DNA of 64,000 nt from the NCBI GenBank assembly GCA_028671895.1, contig CM053807.1, forward strand, positions 50,273,903-50,337,902, given 5' to 3'. Made by a program: the position numbers and the translations under genes. Positions 55,689 through 64,000 of this stretch are shown here, one piece after another (position 1 is the stretch's first letter; every line of letters starts with the position of its first letter). The notes beneath the pieces were generated by a model. It was not told where the DNA came from and searched no databases. It saw only the letters and a list, made by a program, of their open reading frames with translations. This stretch comes from Oenanthe sinensis. Its lineage: Eukaryota > Streptophyta > Magnoliopsida > Apiales > Apiaceae.

Positions 55689-55806
55689 TGAAGGATTAAG
55701 GTCAGGAACAAATACAGAAGAAATTCAGTTGCTTATCGATCCGATGCAGTCTGACTTGGATGATCATATTTCTAGTCTTCGTAGCCAATTCCCAGTACTA
55801 AGAAAT
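55689..55806 (+). pseudogene. Bet1-like SNARE exon, apparently isolated
   Basis: After a TATAG acceptor the segment reads EGLRSGTNTEEIQLLIDP, then MQSDLDDHISSLRSQFPVLRN, ending at AAT/GTATGT. This resembles the N-terminal part of plant Bet1-like Qc-SNAREs of ER-Golgi traffic, just before and into the SNARE helix. The rest of the SNARE motif and the C-terminal membrane anchor are not found in the next 1 kb, which then runs into a solo LTR. So it is probably a truncated gene or fragment. Family identification is from recalled resemblance and is moderately certain. Confidence 0.5.
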
Positions 55807-56773
55807 GTATGTATGTATGTATGCATGTGTTATTGTGTTTTGCTGTTCGCAAGCAGTCCAATTTGTTTACTCAATATATATACACAATTAAGTTTTAGGG
55901 TTCTTTTTTGGCCTCTAACATTTTCCTTTAATCATGCCCAAAAACTCACACAAAAACCAAAATCCAAAAGCATCGACTAAAAACTCACTTCTCACTCTCA
56001 CCTGCTACGACCCAAAAACTAAAAACCCTAATTCACCTGTACCTGCACCTTCTACAACTTCGATTTAAAGCATCTTCGAGTTGATCAAAAAGTGTATAAA
56101 GAATTTGTGACATAGGATAGGAGTGTAACATAATTCTGAATTCAACCTATTGTAACCATTTTTATTTTAATATTTTATTTATATAATTTAAATTTATTTT
56201 TATTCTTATAATAATAATTTAAATGTTCATGCGGAGAAAATCGACAGCCATGCATGAAGATTTGCAGGTCCCATGTATGTTGAAAGTTAGTACAACTCAA
56301 GGGGTCACAATGGGTTTGTGGCAAATGAAGCCCCTGAAATCCAATGAAGCAATCTCCATCACATGCTTTAACCCTTCACATATCCCCTCTCTCTCACCTT
56401 ATCTCTTTCAATTCTTTGGATACATCCACAGCCATTTTTTATATGAATAAAATAATAAAATATTATCTACAAGAACAATTTAAAATTGTCTTAATGCGTT
56501 GATACTTAATGAAATGAGTGATTAGTGGACAGTTAAGTGCCAAGATAAAGCATCCTAATTCACAAACTCCTCTCTAATCACTACAAACACTTCAGATTAG
56601 TTGACGTTTTCGTTTCATCCCAACTTTAGATGCAAGTAATTTTCAACATAATCTTCTCCTCTTTTATTAATATACACGATTAGCAGCGGTATAAATATCA
56701 TTTCTTATATATCATAAAAAGTATTAATAATCAATCAGTTTTTAGAAGAATAAAAAAGAAAGAGCATATAAAT
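55807..56773. other. Intergenic DNA, no gene seen
   Basis: Begins with a short (GTAT)n run at the exon donor. An ATG frame at 56,223-56,450 has no recognisable content. Otherwise AT-rich. Confidence 0.4.
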
Positions 56774-57784
56774 TGTTGGATTTAATTCAAAACCAAATAC
56801 AACAATGAGACAGTTATATAAACAATTTAACAAGAACAAACAGATTAAATCAATTAACAAAACAAAGCACGAATGTAGAAACGGGATATATAAATCAGTA
56901 ATTGCAAAAACAAGAGAAAAGATAGAATACTTAGCTCTAACAGAAACTTTAAGCATACACAAATAGAACCAAAAGAACTGCTGAGTCGTCAAGCCTTGTA
57001 AGAATACATAGCACTCAACAGCGACATGCACCTCAATTCGCCCAGAAAATTTATGTCAATCTGTATGAATTCTTATACATGAGATACATAGTATGGCTGC
57101 TAGGATTTTCTCAAAATTGTCACTTGTCTCTCTTTATCTCCAACGTTTTTCTGTATATATAATACAATAAAACGTAACAGCAGATAAAACATTAATTAAA
57201 ATAATTATTCAGACTTTAATAGAATATATTTCAGAATGAGCAAAGTTTGTAACTGCCATCAGAGTTTAGCTAAATTGGCCCATCAGAGTTTATAAACTCT
57301 GCCAGTTTACTGACCATTAGGTTAAACTCTGATTAGCTAGTCCATCAGAAACTCTGACCCAGCTTTGTAAACTCTGACAAGTTACACACTGACTCAATAT
57401 CCATATTAAAATAGGTCGTCTCTCGTACGCGAGACGCCGAGACATTCGCCCTTCGACCCGAGGCGAGGCGTGGCGGCGAGCGTGTGCGCGAGGGCACACA
57501 ATTACACCATGCACATTCACATGTCTTAGTAGTTGGCACTGCTCTTGCACATATATGCATATAAAACACCCACACCCATATTGCATTCTCTATGTAGAAC
57601 AATCACATTTAACTCATTTCAAGCTAACAATTTTTACTCAATTTATTTATGAATTACACTAAGAAAATGTCTTAGATCCAAACATGAAAGTTTAAGTACT
57701 CAAGAATAACTTCCATTAGTTAGTTTCCGGAAATTACATCAAGAACATATATAAAATATGTCTTAAATTTTTCATTTTCTAACA
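56774..57784 (-). mobile_element. Solo LTR of the outer Copia family
   Basis: On the minus strand it begins TGTTAGAAAATG and ends ATCCAACA, as the outer element's LTRs do. It follows them through CATGTTTGGATCTAAGACAT, the GC-rich AGACGCCGAGAC region, degenerate CAGAGTTT palindromes and the AACGTAACAG block. Length is 1,011 bp, shorter through internal deletions. No internal retroelement sequence flanks it, so it looks like the product of LTR-LTR recombination. Flanking 5-mers (TAAAT and ATAAT) do not match perfectly, so the duplication has diverged or the ends have shifted. It is more diverged than the other copies, hence older. Confidence 0.9.
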
Positions 57785-58240
57785 ATAATAGTATCAATAT
57801 CTAAAAATGTTGAATATTATTGATCTGAGTAACTAAATAAGATAATAGGTGATGGAGATTAATAATATTTAAGATATATACTAAAATTAAGTTGTTAACT
57901 ATATTTTTTTTAAAGGAAAAGAACAAGGATACAAAGAGTGTACTGTGTGGGTGCGGTATGGATAAAACGTGATAGCATCAGCCAATGAGATGACAGAAAA
58001 TCTAAAATCCAAGATAATATTAAGATACAACAGAATATATACGAGTATAAAATAAAATTCCATATTGTGTATGGCACACGCGCGTTGCAAATATTACAAC
58101 TGGTGATCCTAAATTATAAAGGACCGAACACAACACAAACCAATCAGACAACAGCAGCCATTCACATCTCTCTCTCGACCAGTATCTCTCTCTCGATTAA
58201 TCTCTCTCTGTGTGTCTCTCCTATATCTAAAAGATAGAAG
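57785..58240 (+). promoter_or_regulatory. HEMA1 promoter and leader region
   Basis: Between the solo LTR and the HEMA1 ATG. TTATAAA at 58,114-58,120 is a likely TATA box. CCAAT occurs at about 57,982, and GATAA (the I-box core of light-regulated promoters) at about 57,959. The leader just before the ATG is rich in CTCTCTCT. The family is known to be light-induced; the link to these motifs is inferred. Confidence 0.45.
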
Positions 58241-61200
58241 ATGGCAGTCTCGACCGCCTTTGCTGCCCCAAAACTGGACAATATATTCCTCGGAAATGTT
58301 GCTTCATCATCATCATCGGCATCGGTATCTGCGTTTCATCATCATCAAATTGACCGCGTGTTCTGCATGCCTAGAAGAGCGAGAAATTGTAATGGTCTCA
58401 GGTGTGAGGTTGTTCACACAACAACTAATGACAACACTACTGCTGCTGCTACTATCCCCCCTTCTTCTTCTTCTTCAAGTCTCTCCGCTCTTGAACAGCT
58501 CAAATCTTCTGCTGCTGACAGTAATCTCCTCCCCCCCTCTCTCTCTCTGTGTTTGCATTGGTAGTGTGCAATGTGTTTGATATTTGAATTTTGTGTATTA
58601 CCTTGCTTTGGTTTACTATTATTCAAATTGGACTAGATTTTGTATTTCATTTCTTTCATGTTATCATTCTGAATTTTTATGAGTGATTGCTGTCTGAATG
58701 AATTTAATGGTGTTAAATTTAATATACGATTCGATTAAGACCCCTTCCTAGAACTTTAAGGTTAATGGTTTGATTAGTTTATGGCCTATATTTCACTTTT
58801 CAATTGATATTTTCTGTTATGATTAATCATTGCTTATAAACGCAACCCAATAGAAGATTATTATGTTTGATAGTCCATTTCTTAAATAGATTGGTGTTCA
58901 TCTTCCAACAGTTTCTAAAGTGAAGAATGCTGTTCCCCTGTCAGTCTGTTATTAGCTCTTGTATGTTTGGACTCGTGTATAATAATTGTGTGTTGTGTTG
59001 TATAACAAGTTTTGCTTTTGTTTCATGTTCTCTCATTTGTCTTTGCTATTTGGGATTTTTCAACTTGTCAGCAACAAATTAGTCTTTATATTAAATTATT
59101 AATCTTTTCGTAGAATAAGATTAAAGCTTCTTTGATCTGTTAATCATGTGGTTTATAAAGTGTTTCTGGCAGTATTTCTTGTGTTCGTCAAATGATCATA
59201 CTAAAACCTGTATTTTATGAAATCACGAACAATATGTTTTTCTTGTATTTAGTTATTTACCATTTTTAGGATAACTTTCTTGTCACTCAAAACCTGTATT
59301 TTATTCTCTTGGGGGAAGCCTTTCCATTCTATTCGCTTATTCTTCATATCTTTTCTTTTAATTTCTTTGTTGGGTATTTTATTACTTAATGTTTCTTCTT
59401 GGCCACTTAATGTTTATACCCTTCTTTTGACACACATGTAACTACAAAATTTTCCTAGTATGTATCTGATTTTTTTTTCTAATGACATCAGGGTATACTA
59501 AGGAGAGGAGCAGTATTGTAGTCATTGGACTCAGTATCCACACTACACCAGTTGAAATGCGTGAAAAACTTGCTATTCCTGAAGCTGAATGGCCCCGAGC
59601 CATTAGTGAGCTATGTAGTTTGAATCATATTGAAGAGGCTGCTGTTCTTAGTACCTGCAACAGGATGGAGATATATGTTGTAGCTTTGTCCCAGCATCGG
59701 GGCGTCAAAGAAGTGACCGAGTGGATGTCAAAGGTAATTCTTTCTCTGTTACATTGTACAGACTTCTATCTTTCTTACCAGATTCAGCTTCTTGTTTTAC
59801 TTCCACAAATATAAATGTCTTCGGATGCTAGAAATGTATATAAAACATATTTGATAAAGAGTAACAGGTTGTGCACCTATAAGTATTTTTAGTTTAGCAT
59901 TAGTCATTACAAATAATCATTGCATGACCAAAATGTGCTTGTTGTCCAGGATAGTTTTTCCTTGTATTGTTCTTTCCCTTACACTCTCCTCCCTTATGAT
60001 GCTTCGGTTTCAGACACAGCATGGTGTGTTCTGTTTCACCAAAATTACTCATGCAGCATTTTTTCTTAATATTACTAAATATTCGCATACATTTTCTTTA
60101 AAAGTACAACCACTTCAGAGCATGTTTTTATTTTGGCAGACAAGTGGGGTTTCTGCTTCTGACCTTTGTGAGCACCGATTTTTGCTGTATAATAATGATG
60201 CTACCCAGCACATCTTCGAAGTATCAGCCGGGCTTGATTCACTGGTGTTAGGAGAGGGTCAAATTCTTGCTCAGGTGAAACAAGTTGTCAAAGTTGGGCA
60301 AGGAGTGGTAGGCTTTGGGAGGAACATCAGTGGGTTGTTCAAGCATGCAATCACTGTCGGAAAGAGGGTTAGAAGTGAGCTAAATATTGCATCAGGGGCA
60401 GTTTCCGTCAGCTCGGCAGCTGTGGAACTAGCATTAATGAAGCTTCCTAAAACCTCCCACACTACTGCTAGAATGCTGGTAGTAGGTGCAGGGAAGATGG
60501 GAAAGCTTGTGATTAAACACTTGGTAGCCAAAGGATGCACTAAAATGGTGGTTGTGAATAGAAGTGAGGAGAGAGTAACTGCCATCCGTGAAGAGTTGAA
60601 GGGTATTGAGATAATATACAAACCCCTTACAGAAATGCTAGCCTCTACTGCAGAGGCAGATGTTATCTTTACCAGCACAGCTTCAGAAACCCTATTATTT
60701 TGCAAAGAGCATGTAGCAGATCTTCCGCCTGTTGGTTCAGGTGTTGGATCTGCGAGACTTTTTGTTGACATTTCTGTCCCTAGAAATGTTGGTTCTTGCA
60801 TCAAGGAGCTTGAGACTGCACGAGTTTACAATGTGGATGACCTTAAGGAGGTTGTCGCTGCAAATAAGGAGGATCGACATAGAAAAGCAATGGAAGCTCA
60901 GTCTATTATTGCTGAGGAATCAAAGCAATTTGAAGCCTGGAGAGATTCACTAGAAACTGTTCCTACCATCAAGAAATTACGAGCCTATGCTGAAAGAATC
61001 AGACTGGCAGAGCTGGATAAATGTATGTCAAAAATGGGTGATGAAGTCACAAAGAAAACAAAGAAGGCAGCCGATGATCTTAGCCGGGGTATCGTGAATA
61101 AGCTTCTCCATGGTCCCATGCAACACCTGAGATGTGATGGAAGTGACAGCCGGACTTTGTCCGAGACACTGGAGAATATGCATGCCCTTAACAGGATGTT

Positions 61201-61270
61201 CAGCCTGGAAACTGAGATATCAGTTCTGGAACAAAAGGTTCGAGCTAAGGTGGAGCAGAACCAGAAGTAA
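58241..61270 (+). CDS. HEMA1: Glutamyl-tRNA reductase, chloroplast
   Basis: Reduces glutamyl-tRNA(Glu) to glutamate 1-semialdehyde with NADPH, the first committed step of chlorophyll and heme synthesis in plastids. Three exons, 58241-58520, 59492-59733 and 60140-61270, give 550 residues. Exon 1 encodes a Ser/Ala-rich transit peptide (MAVSTAFAAPKLDN, with runs of Ser). The catalytic domain starts at SSIVVIGLSIHTTPVEMRE, and Cys149 in LSTCNRMEIY is the active-site cysteine. Then come GLDSLVLGEGQILAQVK, the NADPH-binding loop VVGAGKMGK, SVPRNVG and the C-terminal dimerisation helices. The last residues (KVRAKVEQNQK) match the region that binds the repressor FLU in Arabidopsis. The ATG is the first in frame and the length fits the family. 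HEMA1 rather than HEMA2 is chosen from overall resemblance. Confidence 0.95.
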
Positions 61271-62776
61271 GCTCCTTTCACATTTTTCTAGTTTATTTTA
61301 ACAGAACTGATTATCATCAATTGGAGTCCGAATAAGAGGGAAATTCCTCGTCCTGTCATCATGTTTGAGCTGTTGTAATCTTCATCTGGATAGATTAACA
61401 AATAGAAGTCCCCCTGGGTCAACATTTACTTCCTTGCATCTATGGTTTTATACTGTACAATTCATCAAGTCTCCCATGGGTTCTATTGAATCTCTACCGC
61501 CTCAGTGTAATTAGCAGATTGGGCTTGTTTTGGTCAGTGAGTGATGTTGATCAATGTAATGAATGATATCAGACCTGCTTCTCAGTGGGCGGTTTCTGAA
61601 ACAATGTTACTTCTGTAATTAATATACTGATTATTTCAAGATCTTGATGCTTGCTGTGGCCTGACCTCTTTTACATTGTTCTTTAAAAGAAAAGCAGTTA
61701 TCAAGTCAAGTGTTTCGGAATTTTTGAGAGCTATGGACTCTTTGCCTAATAAAGGCTCTAATATTGTTTACAAGAACGATAGTGCATTAATTATCAGAAA
61801 GGGGCGTTTCGGCTCAACTTGAGCCTAAAGGGGTATTGAGGTGGAGAACCAAAATTGCAATGTCTGCTTTTGGAGAGGAGCTAGTAGCATGAAGGAGCAC
61901 ATCCATAGACGGGGAGGCTGGGGAGAGTTGAGTAAATGAAAATTAGGTTTCGTTATACTTAACAGGAAAACAAAGTTTCATTCTATTCGTTGCTGAGTAA
62001 ACGGTTTAATCAAATAAAAATATGGTTGGTAGCCTATCCTTGACAAGAGTTTCGTCCCCACTTTTTACTCTCAAATTCAGCTCAGACTCTGAGATTGGAG
62101 AGGAAAAGCACAGGTGCTTGGCAAGGATTTTATCCATGATACGAACTTACGAAGCAATTGCAATTTTCATGTTTCTAATGTACTGGTCTAATTGTCTTGT
62201 GCATTAGATGAACTAGTCTCCAATGTGTTTATTTCTTCCTCGATGTATTTATTCAATTCAGTTCACCAGTATTCTTCCTGCTTTTATGTGTTTTATCTTT
62301 TTTGAACTATATAGTACCACTACCACAAACTACACAGTAGTGATAAAAATAAAAAATAAAAAATAAAATTACCAAACTAACAGACACAGTTCTGTTAATA
62401 ATTAAGTAGGGTAGTCACAAGTAAAATGTGCCCTAATTTCATTACAATTTCTTAATTTTTGCGGGGAATATTTTTTAAAACATACACATCACTGAAATTG
62501 AAAATAATTGTATATGATGCCATTGAATCAACATACCATACAAATAATTCTTTATTCCGAAAAAGTTGAGTCTTTTCCATGACAAGATTTAAGAACACCA
62601 TAGTAGCCTCACTTTTGCAGCTCCTAAACATTATATATATCAATTTTCTAGAACAACAAGAATAATAATAATCTCATACATAAATTTTCTCCACTAGCTT
62701 TAGTACCCTTTTTATTTTCCCTCGTACCTTACACATTCCATGGCCAGTAATAATAATAATATTAATAATACACCTC
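61271..62776. other. HEMA1 3' region and intergenic DNA
   Basis: Probably holds the HEMA1 3' untranslated region on the left and that of the bHLH gene on the right (convergent genes). An ATG frame at 62,022-62,207 has no recognised content. No repeat family seen. Confidence 0.45.
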
Positions 62777-63193
62777 CTACAAGCATCTTCCCCCATATCC
62801 AGCATTCCTAAATAATGCTTGCTTTATATCTTCTGAAAGATTTCTTCCTTGCTCGAGTCCCTATATATAACATTGCAAAAATATGAATGAGATTATTATG
62901 CAAGTCGGCAAAGGGGTTCAACTAAAGTTAATAGTAGATCATGTACAACTAAAGTGAATGTACCTCTAAACAAGAAGCACGCATTCCAAAGTCACTGAAG
63001 CAGCTGATAACACACTGTTGAATCTCAAGACCTAGTGCTTCTAATGTAGTCACAGTTGATAGTAACAACCCTGGCTTACTAGCACAACACATTTCAATTT
63101 GAGTGTTCATGTTTCTCCTCTCCACATTAAACTGCTCATTCATATAAAATGCAAAATTTATGCTATTAGTATGATTTTAAGGCCATATTATAC

Positions 63194-63227
<34 letters not shown>

Positions 63228-63421
63228 CGGGGGGTACATACTTTTGGAGAATTTCTGACAAGAGCTTCATTAGGCTTAACATCTTGAAAAATGCTTGTTA
63301 AGCTTAGCTGGTGGTGATGATCATTGGAGCCAATCTCATTTTCTTCTTGCAATTTTCTTATTCTCTCCAGAAGCTCATTCATGTAGTCTATAGTATCTCC
63401 AAGTATTGATGTCCTGTCCAT
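62777..63421 (-). CDS. BHLH93: bHLH transcription factor (bHLH93-like), C-terminal exons only
   Basis: Three terminal exons on the minus strand: 63421-63242, 63131-62964, 62860-62777, encoding the last 143 residues. The first begins at the conserved junction CAG/ATGGACAGG and carries helix 2 of the bHLH domain (MDRTSILGDTIDYMNELLER). The second and third encode an ACT-like dimerisation domain (IEMCCASKPGLLLSTV, then TLEALGLEIQQCVISCFSDF) and end SEDIKQALFRNAGYGGRCL. The basic region and helix 1 lie in exon 1, which I do not find up to 64,000, so the gene continues outside the window. Resemblance is closest to Arabidopsis bHLH93 (NFL) and bHLH61, nuclear regulators; choosing between them is uncertain. 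The intron beyond 63,421 holds an inverted-repeat element. Confidence 0.88.
63194..63227. repeat. (TG)n(AG)n microsatellite
   Basis: Nine or so GT units followed by about nine GA units, within the intron after the helix-2 exon of the bHLH gene. Confidence 0.95.
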
Positions 63422-64000
63422 CTGCATAGTAATTTTCAAGAGGACAAAAAAGTGTAGTAAATGAAGAGGCCGTTTGGGATTACTTAAAATAAGTTACTTT
63501 TGACTTAATGGAGATGTTTTTAACTTAATGGAGAAAGTAAAATTTTTTACTTTAAGTTGAATGAATGTGTTTGGGTAATGGAACTTAAAGTTAAATGGGG
63601 GGTTTAATAATTTTGACTTTAAGTGAAATTTGACTTTAAAAAATTTTAAATTCATATTATTTATACTTTACAAGAGTCATGGAAGCAAAAAAAAAAAAAA
63701 AAATCGAAAAGTCAAAAAGTCATAAGCAAAAGTACCTTTTAGGTACTTTTTACTTAATGGAACTTTTCTCCTAAAAGCTAGCTTAAAGCCGGAGTACACA
63801 AACACGTCAAAAGCTCCTAAAAGTCATTTTTTACTTAAAGCCATGTTACACAAACAGGCTCGAAGTTAGACCCCACCCCACTAATGACACAAACTGGAAT
63901 TCTCAAGATTTTCGTATAATTCTTGAAAACTTAGTCTTAAACACACACCCACACACTTATAATTTAACTGCAACTTCTGTAAAATTCATCTGATTACTTT
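63422..64000. other. Intron of the bHLH gene (right edge of window)
   Basis: Largely occupied by the inverted-repeat element at 63,466-63,861. The remaining 140 bases show no basic-region exon. Confidence 0.5.
63466..63861. mobile_element. MITE-like inverted-repeat element, about 396 bp
   Basis: Starts GAGGCCGTTTGGGATTACTT and ends with the complement of GAGCCTGTTTGTGTAACATG, an imperfect terminal inverted repeat. Inner segments repeat TTTGACTTTAAG and its complement (CTTAAAG, AAAAGTCA). The flanks share GAA, a possible 3-bp target duplication. The ends resemble those at 3,172. Non-coding; superfamily uncertain. Confidence 0.6.

Noticed and set aside
58212..58580. Alternative 122-codon frame overlapping HEMA1 exon 1
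   Set aside because: Out of frame with the transit peptide and the conserved exon 2; it is a shadow of the Ser-rich coding sequence.
1..64000. CRISPR arrays, bacterial operons, phage or toxin systems
   Set aside because: No spaced short repeats or prokaryotic gene organisation; introns, MITEs and LTR retrotransposons show plant nuclear DNA.

Overview
The window reads as nuclear DNA of a flowering plant, most likely a eudicot. Genes carry many introns with plant-type splice sites, intergenic DNA is AT-rich, and the mobile DNA consists of Ty1/Copia LTR retrotransposons and MITE-like inverted-repeat elements. No species can be fixed from the sequence alone. Exon coordinates were derived by hand from reading frame, splice sites and family resemblance.

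Left part (1-9,940). A frameshifted SRO/RCD1-like gene (5,528-7,084, minus) and a decayed second copy of its first coding segment at the left edge (91-310). Between them lie diverged duplicated blocks, a C-rich tandem duplication and MITE-like repeats. A clear Stowaway MITE sits at 7,543-7,799.

Gene block (9,940-24,720). An 11-exon xylulose kinase gene (XK2, plus), a candidate 50-residue small-protein gene (minus), a CEPR1/XIP1-type LRR receptor kinase (minus) and a two-exon RING-IBR-RING E3 ligase (minus). The ligase's 2.1-kb intron holds a 0.68-kb foldback element between TA microsatellites. The XK2-CEPR1 adjacency matches the neighbouring Arabidopsis loci At5g49650 and At5g49660, as I recall them.

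Nested retrotransposons (26,531-42,819). A plus-strand Copia element (5-bp duplication GTTCC) is split inside its reverse-transcriptase domain by a younger minus-strand Copia element (30,791-39,829, duplication AAGAC). The two 1,551-bp LTRs of the inner element look almost identical. The outer element has no standard tRNA primer site, but it has a 16-nt segment just after the 5' LTR that is perfectly complementary to a segment inside that LTR.

Right part (42,820-64,000). A sucrose-transporter pseudogene with two stops, a frameshift and a deletion; a Tourist-like MITE; the lariat debranching enzyme gene DBR1 (9 exons, minus) with a hairpin-rich foldback element upstream; a fragment of a Bet1-like SNARE gene; a solo LTR of the outer Copia family; the HEMA1 glutamyl-tRNA reductase gene (3 exons, plus); and the last exons of a bHLH93-like transcription factor that runs off the right edge. 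The genes belong to unrelated pathways (sugar phosphorylation, peptide signalling, ubiquitylation, RNA turnover, tetrapyrrole synthesis, transcription), as is usual in a plant genome. No operon-like system is present.
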